Assembly: GCF_004212635.1 (NCBI RefSeq)
Contig: NZ_PSRT01000018.1
Span: 1-64,000 of the forward strand
Length of the DNA: 64,000 nt
Direction of reading: 5' to 3'
Origin: Bradyrhizobium genosp. SA-3
GTDB taxonomy: Bacteria; Pseudomonadota; Alphaproteobacteria; Rhizobiales; Xanthobacteraceae
Position 1 is the first letter of the stretch. Each line of letters starts with the position of its first letter. The notes under the pieces were generated by a model, which did not search any database, was not told the origin of the DNA, and saw only the letters and a list, made by a program, of their open reading frames with translations. Both the position numbers and the translations under genes were made by a program. Positions 45,965 to 53,498 of this stretch are shown one piece after another.

Positions 45965-46579
45965 ATGGGCATTTATCAAGAGCAGATCCTTCCGATCCTG
46001 ATCAATTTCTCGATGCGGCAGAAGAACCTCGCCGCCTACCGCCGACGCGTTGTCCCGGCGGCTCAGGGCCGCGTGCTCGAGATCGGGATCGGTTCCGGGC
46101 TGAACCTGCCGTTCTATTCGCCGACGGTACAGCAGGTGATCGGCCTTGATCCTTCGCCGAAGCTTCTTGCCATGGCGCGCCGCACCGAGCGTCCGGGGTC
46201 GGGCAAAGTTGAATTCGTAGAGGGTTCGGCCGAAGAGATCCCACTGGAGGACGCAAGCATCGATACCGTCGTAACGACCTGGACGTTGTGCAGCGTTCCA
46301 GATGCCTCGCGTGCGCTGGGCGAAATGCGTCGCGTGCTTAGGCCCGCCGGGCGTCTCTTGTTCGTGGAACACGGGCGCGCCCCCGACCCAAGCGTGGTGC
46401 GGTGGCGGGATCGTCTGACTCCGATTTGGAAACGGATCGGTGGCGGTTGCCATCTCAACCGCGCCATCGGAACGCTGATCGAGGACGCCGGTTTCCAGTT
46501 CGATCGACTCGAGACCGGATACATGCGCGGCCCGAAGCCGATGACGTTTATGTACGAGGGCAGCGCGCGACCACGATAA
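45965..46579 (+). CDS. Class I SAM-dependent methyltransferase (UbiE-like)
   Basis: 204 residues. N-terminus MGIYQEQILPILINFSM, SAM motif I VLEIGIGSGLNLPFYSP (about residues 37-53), then GLDPSPKLLAMARR, TTWTLCSVPDASRALGEM and RVLRPAGRLLFVEHGRAPD. It is cytoplasmic; the substrate is unknown. The group is common beside metal-handling genes, perhaps acting on quinones or metalloids. Not the ArsM type, as the conserved Cys triad is absent. Confidence 0.85.
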   Translation: MGIYQEQILPILINFSMRQKNLAAYRRRVVPAAQGRVLEIGIGSGLNLPFYSPTVQQVIGLDPSPKLLAMARRTERPGSGKVEFVEGSAEEIPLEDASIDTVVTTWTLCSVPDASRALGEMRRVLRPAGRLLFVEHGRAPDPSVVRWRDRLTPIWKRIGGGCHLNRAIGTLIEDAGFQFDRLETGYMRGPKPMTFMYEGSARPR

Positions 46580-46601
46580 GCGCCTGGCTCCGAGGGAGGC
46601 A

Positions 46602-46980
46602 ATGATGAACCGGCTTCTTCCGATTGCGCCCATCACGATGTTCGCGAGCGCGGCCGGGCGAAGCAGATGCGACGCGCGGCCAGCACGTATTTACCGCGTG
46701 CGCCGCCTGCCATTCGCTCGAGCCAAACCGAAATATGACGGGCCCAAGTCTGGCGGAGCTTTGGAACCGCAAGGCAGGAGCCTTGGCAAGCTTCCCACGC
46801 TACTCTTCCGCCCTGAAGAGTTCGGGAGTGCTCTGGAACGATCGGCACCCTCGACCAGTGGCTTAAGGACCCGCAACATTTCGTACCCGGCAATGAGATG
46901 ACGTTCGCAGGCATCAAGAATGATCAGCAACGCGCTGATCTCCTCGCATTTCTCAGACAGGCCACCCAGCGGGGGCATAT
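46602..46980 (+). pseudogene. Cytochrome c, two frameshifts
   Basis: Three frames are needed to read it. A start and signal peptide (MNRLLPIAPITMFASAA) lie in the first. RGQHVFTACAACHSLEPNRN, with the CxxCH haem site at 46699-46713, lies in the second. After about 46840, DQWLKDPQHFVPGNEMTFAG and the C-terminal helix continue in the third. Each junction is explained by a one-base change. A small class I cytochrome c, now broken, or two sequencing errors. GAGGGAGGC upstream. Confidence 0.8.
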
Positions 46981-47041
46981 ACTATCGCAATCGGCACAGC
47001 GGGGCAGATTGCATCCAACTCTCATCCGGCGAGAAATTGCT

Positions 47042-47602
47042 TCAGTTTTCGTACTCAATGGTCCCGGTGTGGCGGTCGACTTTCAGGTTTTGCACAAGTG
47101 AATTGTCGACAGTAACGATCGCGGCACTAATACTCCCGCCGTCGGCACTGACGTTACCAATCTTCAGCCGCTTATTGTTGAGCCGCTCGAGCTGCACGCC
47201 GAGATAGCTTCGCACGTCCTCGACGGACAGGTTCATCATCGGGGTCACGTGCGATCCAAACATTCCGCCTGTGCCGCCGCGCGTCGTGTCGGAGCCCATC
47301 ATTCCTTGCCCCATCATGTTGGACCCCATCATCCCTTGGCCCATGCCGCCCTGCATCATGCCGCCCATCATCGGACACATCATGCCTTGCTCCATGCCGC
47401 GTCGCATCATCCCGGAATCCATCATGCCTTGTCTCATCCCATGCTCGGGCATGTTGGAAGTTGTAGTCCTGGACGCGCTGCCTTCTTGCATCATGTCGGC
47501 ACCCATGCCTTGCATTCCTTGAGCCATGGCGAGAGTTGAGCTCGAGGTTGCGATGCAGAGAACCAACGCCGCCCCCAAGCACAAATTAGTGGTGGTTTTC
47601 AT
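47042..47602 (-). CDS. Secreted Met-rich protein
   Basis: 186 residues. Signal peptide (LCLGAALVLCIATSSSTLAMA), then a region of about residues 28-115 with repeated QGM, GMM and MGG elements (over thirty Met). A compact C-terminal domain follows (NLSVEDVRSYLGVQLERLNN, then KIGNVSADGGSISAAIVTVD). The Met-rich part suits binding of Cu(I) or Ag(I) in the periplasm. It faces the copper genes on the other strand. Confidence 0.82.
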   Translation of the reverse strand: MKTTTNLCLGAALVLCIATSSSTLAMAQGMQGMGADMMQEGSASRTTTSNMPEHGMRQGMMDSGMMRRGMEQGMMCPMMGGMMQGGMGQGMMGSNMMGQGMMGSDTTRGGTGGMFGSHVTPMMNLSVEDVRSYLGVQLERLNNKRLKIGNVSADGGSISAAIVTVDNSLVQNLKVDRHTGTIEYEN

Positions 47603-47965
47603 GGTCGTTACTCCTGGTTGTCGAGGGCCTGCCTGATCTCGACCAGTAATCTACGTCAGCCGTCCGACTACGGGACGCACATTCTGCTGACATTTTACAC
47701 CCGCGCGAAGCGCGAGCGGAATGCTTATGCAGATGCCGCTCCATAGTTTCAGGGACGCGACCGCAATTGCTGCAACGCGCTTGCACCAAATGGAGGCGGC
47801 AATCCGGAGGTGAAGTCCGTCGGTCCAATCGTGCCGGACGGGCAGGGGCCGATGAACCAAAATTAAACTTGCCGTTCCGATCTCGTTCAGCTCGCCTCTT
47901 CGAAAATGTCCATCGGATGGGATCTCTTACGGTTCCGAGTCAGTTCACGCTCGCGGAGGACGATG
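47603..47965. other. Divergent intergenic region
   Basis: 363 bases between the leftward Met-rich gene and the rightward His-rich gene, containing promoters of both. Short frames on both strands lack homology. No clear CueR/CsoR palindrome was found. Confidence 0.4.
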
Positions 47966-48286
47966 ATGGACGCGAACGAGCTTCAAAAGAAGAGCCTAAG
48001 ACCGGTGTTGTGCCTCGTCGGCGGAGCCGCGCTACTTGTGACGTTGACGCACGCCGCGAGTGCCCATGATGAGGAAGGCTGGTACCGACCCCGCGAACAC
48101 GATTGGCACTCCGGCTGGCACCACGATTGGCACTCCGGACCGCATTATGGTCAGCACAGCGGGTTCCATTGGGATCCGTACTATGGCTGGCACTATGGCA
48201 GGCACAACGGCCCGCACGAGGGGCGCCATGACGATTGGCACCGTGGCCCGCACCATGACTGGAATGGTGGCGATCACGATGACTAG
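47966..48286 (+). CDS. Secreted His/Trp-rich repeat protein
   Basis: 106 residues from ATG 47966 (GGAGG at 47955-47959); ATG 47963 is alternative. A signal peptide ends TLTHAASA. The mature part is built of short units of the pattern H-[DYN]-W/G-H-x-G, for example HDWHSGWHHDWHSGPH and HNGPHEGRHDDWHRGPHHD, with more than twenty His. No fold family recognised; likely a periplasmic Cu/Zn/Ni buffer. It precedes copC by 141 bases. Confidence 0.75.
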   Translation: MDANELQKKSLRPVLCLVGGAALLVTLTHAASAHDEEGWYRPREHDWHSGWHHDWHSGPHYGQHSGFHWDPYYGWHYGRHNGPHEGRHDDWHRGPHHDWNGGDHDD

Positions 48287-48427
48287 GACATGATCCGCAG
48301 GCGCCTTGCGCCGCAAATGGATTGTGCCCAGCGAAAAAGGCTGATACGGCGACCGGATTTGGACATAAGGCGATATCCAAACGTGCACGAATTAGGCCGA
48401 ACGAGTGCGAATTAGGTAGGAGAGACG

Positions 48428-48790
48428 ATGCTACGTGTTGTCGCGAGCTTGGCTATTCTTGTGAGTGGTCTCATGGCCGGATCGGCCTATGCTCACCCGG
48501 CCCTCCAAGCCAGCAATCCCGGACAGGATGCCACGGTACCGCCTCCGAAAGAGGTTCGATTGACCTTCAGCGAGAATGTCATCCCTAAATTCTCAGGGCT
48601 GACAATCAAGGACAGCAGGGGCGCTCTCATCCAGACGGAAGGTCCATCCATCGATCCGAATGATAAGCGACAGCTTGTCGTTCCGATCGTCAAGTCGCTG
48701 TCTGCCGGAATTTACGACGTCGAGTGGCATGCTGTTTCAGCCGATACCCACAAGGTGAAGGGCCACTTCTCGTTCAAGGTTTCGCAATGA
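48428..48790 (+). CDS. copC: Copper resistance protein CopC
   Basis: 120 residues with a signal peptide cleaved before HPALQASNPGQDA, leaving the N-terminal His of the Cu(II) site. The cupredoxin-like barrel has VRLTFSENVIPKFSGLTI. The other Cu(II) ligands are in HAVSADTHKVKG (Asp and His). The Met-rich Cu(I) loop of longer homologues is missing, so this is the Cu(II)-only type. Its stop overlaps copD (ATGA). Confidence 0.93.
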   Translation: MLRVVASLAILVSGLMAGSAYAHPALQASNPGQDATVPPPKEVRLTFSENVIPKFSGLTIKDSRGALIQTEGPSIDPNDKRQLVVPIVKSLSAGIYDVEWHAVSADTHKVKGHFSFKVSQ

Positions 48791-49719
48791 TGCTGGAGGC
48801 GGGCCTCGTTGGCGCCCGCTTCGTTCATCTGTCCTGCGTCATTATTTCCTTCGGTGCTGCACTCTTCCCGCTCTATTCGTGCCTGAGCGCCGACAGCTCA
48901 GAGCGACTTGGGCGCCAACTGAATCCTATCCTGATCACGGCCGCGCTTGGCGCGCTCTTAAGCGGCCTTGCCTGGTTCGGCTTGACCGTGGCGAACATGT
49001 CCGGGGAGCTTGCAGACGCCGTGGATCGTGACACGTTGGCATCAGTGCTATGGGACACCGATTTCGGTCACGTATGGGCGGTGCGCGCACCGCTTATGAT
49101 TCTCCTCGTTGCGGCGATCCAGTTGCCTGGCGTATCTCACTTGAACCGTCGTGCGATCGCAATTGTGACGTTTCTCGCAGCGATCCTCCTCGTGTCATTG
49201 GCCGGAATTGGGCACACCCAGGTCAACGAAGGGACCTCGGCACGCATTCACGTCACTAGCGACGTAGCGCACCTGCTTGCGGCTGGCGCTTGGCTGGGCG
49301 GTCTTTTGCCTCTAAGTCTCTTTCTCGCTTCCAATCAGAAGGTCAGGGTACCGAATAGAGGAGTCGTGCGCGTCTTGTCGCGTTTTTCCGGAATGGGCTA
49401 CGCTGCGGTAGCGGTCCTCCTTGCCTCCGGTTCGATCAATAGTTGGTTCCTCGTCGGCTCTCTGTCGCACTTGATCTCTACGACTTACGGTCAGCTGCTG
49501 TTGGTGAAATCGGGGCTGTTCGCTCTAATGGTGCTGTTGGCTGCCGCCAACCGGTTCTGGCTTGTTCCGGCTATGGCCCAATCGCCGACTGCGAACGGGT
49601 CCGAAAGCATGCTGGCAAAGCTTCGCGGTCACGTTCTTGGGGAGCAGGTGGTGGGCCTAGTCGTCGTGGGCGTCGTCAGCGTGTTGGGGACATTAGACCC
49701 CGCCATGTATGGTTCGTGA
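48787..49719 (+). CDS. copD: Copper resistance membrane protein CopD
   Basis: 310 residues with eight predicted helices. ATG 48787 overlaps the copC stop. Conserved features include GARFVHLSCVIISFGAALF, the FGHVWAVRAPLM loop, GIGHTQVNEG, and VAHLLAAGAWLGGLLPL, whose His residues are typical of CopD/PcoD. It probably moves copper across the inner membrane with CopC as periplasmic donor. Confidence 0.92.
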   Translation: MMLEAGLVGARFVHLSCVIISFGAALFPLYSCLSADSSERLGRQLNPILITAALGALLSGLAWFGLTVANMSGELADAVDRDTLASVLWDTDFGHVWAVRAPLMILLVAAIQLPGVSHLNRRAIAIVTFLAAILLVSLAGIGHTQVNEGTSARIHVTSDVAHLLAAGAWLGGLLPLSLFLASNQKVRVPNRGVVRVLSRFSGMGYAAVAVLLASGSINSWFLVGSLSHLISTTYGQLLLVKSGLFALMVLLAAANRFWLVPAMAQSPTANGSESMLAKLRGHVLGEQVVGLVVVGVVSVLGTLDPAMYGS

Positions 49720-49772
49720 AGTTAATGCATCGTGGGGACGCCGATCGTGCAATCGCAACGAACCGTTGACGA

Positions 49773-50764
49773 TCAAGGAAGCACCAAGCGTCCGATTCTG
49801 CTCCCATAATACTCAGTGAACCACAGCGCGCCATCCGGCCCGGTCGTGATGCTGTGGGTTTCGCTACCGTCCGAAGGAATCGCGAACTCGGTGACTGAAC
49901 CGCTGGTCGTGATCCGACCGATTCTGTTGCCAACGATGCAGCGCGAAGCTTGCTGGCGAACGCAACTGGCTTCGGTAAACCACAAGGCACCATCTGGCCC
50001 CGTCGCGATGCCCCATGGCTGGGCATCAGGATTAGGAAGGGCGAATTCGGTCATCTCGCCATCGGTGGTCATTCGCACGATTTTGCCACTAACCGACTCG
50101 GTGAACCACAGTGCGCCATCTGGCCCGCTCGTAATACCCGCGGGGCTACTATTCCTGGGGAGATCGTGAACTCGGTGACCGCGCCCGTCGTAGTCATCCG
50201 CCCGACTTTGCCGCGAAAATATGTGAACCACAGCGCGCCGTCGGGCCCAGTTGCGATCGCGCCGCTCCTGGCGGTGGGAATCCTGAATTCGGTGACCTCG
50301 CCGGTCGTCGTGATCCGCCCGATTTTATCTCCAACCGCTTGGGTGAACCACAAGGCACCATCTGGCCCGGTCGTGATGCCAAGTGGCCCCGTCGATCCAG
50401 GGATTGCGAATTCGGTCAGCTTTAGGTTTTCGACGGTGGCGGTCGTCGGAATGCGCCCGATCTTCTTCGCCGTGAACTCGGTGAACCACAGCGCGCCGTC
50501 AGGCCCCGTCGTGATGGAATGCAAAACGCCGCCGCCCTTGATCGGGAATTCGGTGATGCTGCCATCGATGGTCATTCGCCCGATCTTGCCCGCTGCCTCG
50601 GTGAACCAGAGCGCACCGTCTGGCCCAGTGGTGATTGCGGACGGACGGCTGGCGGGAGGCAGCATGAATTCAGTGAAGGTCCGGGCGGCAGCAGGCATAA
50701 TTCCCACGGCCGCACCCAATCCGAGCGCAATTGCCAGCAACAATGAAGCGACCGCAAATCTCAT
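49773..50764 (-). pseudogene. Vgb-like seven-bladed propeller protein, single frameshift
   Basis: Two overlapping frames together encode a secreted protein (signal peptide MRFAVASLLLAIALGLGAAV from ATG 50764, ribosome site GGAGAAGG). It has seven repeats of about 40 residues, each with TGPDGALWFTE. Four lie before and three after a break at about 50151-50154, where the join needs one more A in a GGAAT run. Seven units make a complete virginiamycin B lyase/streptogramin lyase-type beta-propeller. It could be a recent mutation or a base-calling error. Function as lyase not implied. Confidence 0.8.
49816..50640. repeat. Seven tandem degenerate DNA repeats inside Vgb-like gene
   Basis: The unit core (GTGAACCACAGCGCGCCATC and close variants, as read on the + strand) recurs about every 110-160 bases. 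These are coding repeats for propeller blades, not an independent element. Confidence 0.7.
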
Positions 50765-51094
50765 GGCCTTCTCCACGTAGGGTGGGCCTGGCGCCGAAGC
50801 ACGATCTCACGAACTCCGAAACTTAAGTCTAGCAGTCTTTCGGACGCCGTATCGCGTTACTTGCTGGCGCGCCGGAGAAGGGCGGAGCCGATGGCGCAAA
50901 GGCGACGCTTGCTGTCGTCGCCGCTACTCGCCCGGCGCGGTTAGCGGGAGCGCCTACCGCGGCGAGAAGGCCGGCGCACATGCCTCAAAAGAAGTTGACC
51001 TGGAGCTGAATTAGAACGTCTCAAATTGCACCGATCCGAAACCGGCGGTACGACCGTCCTCGGACCCAACCTTCAATTTGGCATCCCGGTGAGC
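50765..51094. other. Intergenic region before FTR1 gene
   Basis: 330 bases between the leftward propeller gene and the rightward iron permease gene. No frame with coding character. TTAGAACGTCTCAAATTG around 51011-51028 is AT-richer and could be part of the iron-responsive promoter, but no convincing Irr/ICE or Fur palindrome was found. Confidence 0.35.
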
Positions 51095-53011
51095 ATGCTA
51101 TCTTTACCGCCGCGTCTCGCAGTGCTTGCCACGCTGGTCGCTCTGGTATTCTGCGGCGCAGCGAGGGCCGAGACGAGCGATGTCGAAACCACGTGGCGAC
51201 TGTTGGATTACATTGCGGTGGATTACGCCGGCGCCGTATCACATGGCTCGGTCTTAAGCCCTTCCGAATATGCCGAGCAGAATGAGTTCGCGGCGACCGT
51301 TGCCGCAAAGATCGCTGCACTCCCACCTAAGCCGGAACGGCAAGCGCTTGCGACGGAAGCTGCCCGCCTGCAGCGCGCCATCGCAGACAAGTCTGACGCC
51401 GAGCAAGTAGCAGCTATAGCGCATGGCCTGGCGGCTGCGTTGCTGGCGACCTACCCCGTGCCGCTGGCGCCGAACAAGGTTCCGGACTTCGCACGCGGCG
51501 CAGCGTTGTTCGGTCAGAACTGCGCCGCCTGCCATGGAGACGCGGGCGACGGCCATGGACCAGATGCCGTCAAGCTTGATACGCCGCCCATAGCGTTCAC
51601 GGACGCCGAGCGTGCTCGCCAGCGCAGTGTGTTCGCGCTCTACCAGGTGATCACCCAGGGTCTTGATGGTACGGCGATGCCGAGCTTCGACCGCCTTCCG
51701 ACTGATGATCGTTGGGCTTTGGCCCTCTACGCCGGTCATTTCGCCTTCCACGATGTCGCCGCGGCCGAAGGCGAGCGGCTGTGGAAGCAGGACGCCTCGC
51801 TTCATAGGCTCGTTCCCGATCTGAAGACGCTCGTCGGGACGACGCCCGCAGCGCTCGCGAGCAAGATCGGACAGGACAAGGCCGACGCTCTCATGGCTTA
51901 TTTGCGTCGCCATCCAGAAACGGTCACGCAGCAGCAGACCGGATCCCTGTCGCTGGTGCGCGGCCGCTTGACCGAGAGCCTTGCCGCCTATCGTGCGGGG
52001 GACCGCCAGCATGCGGGCGAGCTAGCTTTGTCTGCCTATCTCGATGGGTTTGAGCCGGTCGAACCGGCGCTGGGGGCGCGCAATCGTGCGCTTCTGGAGC
52101 GGATCGAGAGCGCGATGGGCGACTACCGTGCCGCCATCCAGAGCGGAGAAAATGCCGATGCGCTCGCCGATCGCGTACAGGTCCTCGACGATCTTTTTGA
52201 TGATGCAGAGGCGTCGCTTTCCCCCAATGCGGCAAGCGGCCTCTCAACGTTTCTCGGAGCGGCAACGATCCTGCTGCGCGAAGGACTGGAAGCGCTGCTG
52301 ATCGTCGTTGCGATGATCGCGTTCCTCCGCAAGGCTGAGCGGATGGAGGTCATGCCCTACGTCCATGCGGGGTGGGTGGGCGCCCTCGTCGCCGGCTTCG
52401 CAACCTGGGTCATCGCGACCTGGGTGATCGGAATCAGCGGCGCGAGCCGGGAGCTGACGGAGGGATTCGGGTCGGTGATCGCCGCCGTCGTCCTGCTCTC
52501 GGTTGGCATCTGGATGCACGGCAAGGCACAAGCCGATCAATGGCAGCGCTACATTCGCGAAAGGATGGCAAAGGCGTTGTCCGGTGGTTCGGCCTGGTTT
52601 CTGTTCGGGCTCGCTTTCATCGTGGTTTACCGCGAGGTATTCGAGACGATCCTCTTCTACGCGGCGCTATGGACCCAGGGAAACGGCGGCACGATACTCG
52701 CGGGCGCGCTGAGCGCGTGCGCGGCGCTGGCGCTTATCGCGTGGGCGATGCTGCGCTATAGTCGCCGGCTGCCAATCGGCAAGTTCTTCACCTACAGTTC
52801 GTGGCTCATGGCGGTTCTGACGGTCGTGCTGGCGGGCAAGGGCATCGCCGCCCTGCAAGAGGCCGGCATCGTCAGCATCGCGCCGTTACGCTTGGTGCCA
52901 CGCATCTCGTTGGTTGGTCTGTTCCCAACCACGCAAACGGTCGCGGCCCAGCTACTCATGATTGCGGCTCTGTTGATAGGCTTCGGCCTCAATCGTCGAA
53001 AGGTCGCATAG
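51095..53011 (+). CDS. Cytochrome c-FTR1 family iron permease fusion
   Basis: 638 residues from ATG 51095, giving a signal peptide (LAVLATLVALVFCGAARAE). Residues about 140-240 are a cytochrome c domain with CAACH (ALFGQNCAACHGDAGDGHG) and the Met ligand region GTAMPSFD. The C-terminal half has seven helices of FTR1 with the iron motifs REGLE (about 411) and REVFE (about 537). It likely oxidises and imports Fe through the inner membrane, as in FtrC/EfeU systems. Last large gene before the right repeat copy. Confidence 0.9.
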   Translation: MLSLPPRLAVLATLVALVFCGAARAETSDVETTWRLLDYIAVDYAGAVSHGSVLSPSEYAEQNEFAATVAAKIAALPPKPERQALATEAARLQRAIADKSDAEQVAAIAHGLAAALLATYPVPLAPNKVPDFARGAALFGQNCAACHGDAGDGHGPDAVKLDTPPIAFTDAERARQRSVFALYQVITQGLDGTAMPSFDRLPTDDRWALALYAGHFAFHDVAAAEGERLWKQDASLHRLVPDLKTLVGTTPAALASKIGQDKADALMAYLRRHPETVTQQQTGSLSLVRGRLTESLAAYRAGDRQHAGELALSAYLDGFEPVEPALGARNRALLERIESAMGDYRAAIQSGENADALADRVQVLDDLFDDAEASLSPNAASGLSTFLGAATILLREGLEALLIVVAMIAFLRKAERMEVMPYVHAGWVGALVAGFATWVIATWVIGISGASRELTEGFGSVIAAVVLLSVGIWMHGKAQADQWQRYIRERMAKALSGGSAWFLFGLAFIVVYREVFETILFYAALWTQGNGGTILAGALSACAALALIAWAMLRYSRRLPIGKFFTYSSWLMAVLTVVLAGKGIAALQEAGIVSIAPLRLVPRISLVGLFPTTQTVAAQLLMIAALLIGFGLNRRKVA

Positions 53012-53390
53012 GATGAGGCCTGGCGGTGGCAGTGACCAGGATGACGAAGTCGGTCAGCGCTGGAGCAACTGACCGGCGAACGCAAAGAGTTGCTCGGCCA
53101 CGGGGACGGGGAACGGAGCTCTGACCGCGCAGCCGCAGGCTCCGATCATACGGCTTCTCCGCAGACGCCCACAGAAACGCCGCGCCACCCCCGCCAGTTT
53201 GACGGCGGTTATTGGCCGAAATCTCAGTGGCGGGTGGCGTGAACACGTGGCTTCGCCGTGGCATCTGTCCAAATAGCGGGCGATGGCGAGGCGTGGCATC
53301 CCGAAACCCCGACCTAGTTCAGAGCTTTGGAGCTGTGCCTGAAAAGCGCCTATAGGCCCGAAATGCACTTACGCGTTTGCCCATTTCGAT

Positions 53391-53428
53391 AAGCCATTGA
53401 AATCACGCCAAATGCGACCGCCCTCCGA
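53391..53428 (+). repeat. Right copy of 38-bp imperfect direct repeat
   Basis: AAGCCATTGAAATC, five variable bases, AAATGCGA, C, CGCCCTCCGA; the same strand and order as 29428-29465 with four mismatches in 38. It is a candidate island border. Confidence 0.6.
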
Positions 53429-53448
53429 TGCAGATCGCGCAACTGCCA

Positions 53449-53471
53449 GGGGCGCTCCGGCGGAGCGCCCC
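53449..53471. terminator. GC-rich perfect hairpin
   Basis: GGGGCGCTCC (53449-53458) pairs with GGAGCGCCCC (53462-53471) over a 3-base loop. It lies 28 bases after the stop of the leftward GMC gene. There is no T-run on either side, so it may be a factor-assisted terminator or an mRNA-stabilising end. Confidence 0.45.
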
Positions 53472-53498
53472 ATCTTGTGCAGGACGGCGATGAGAAGA

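Larger units (their letters stand above)
53012..53498. other. Gene-free region at island right edge
   Basis: 487 bases without recognised gene, between the FTR1 gene and the convergent GMC fusion gene. It holds the right copy of the 38-bp repeat (53391-53428) and a strong hairpin (53449-53471). Short frames have no homology; it may contain decayed mobile-element sequence. Confidence 0.5.

Noticed and set aside
47249..47539. His-rich plus-strand frame, looking like a metal-binding protein
   Set aside because: It is the exact antisense of the Met-rich secreted protein (ATG/CAT repeats read backwards as His), whose signal peptide and C-terminal domain support the minus strand.
49816..50640. Regular repeats resembling a CRISPR or tandem-repeat array
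   Set aside because: Repeats are degenerate, spaced by 110-160 bases and translate into beta-propeller blades, so they are coding repeats.
51011..51030. Irr/ICE-type iron box before the FTR1 gene
   Set aside because: Only a half-site-like TTAGAA is present without the inverted partner.
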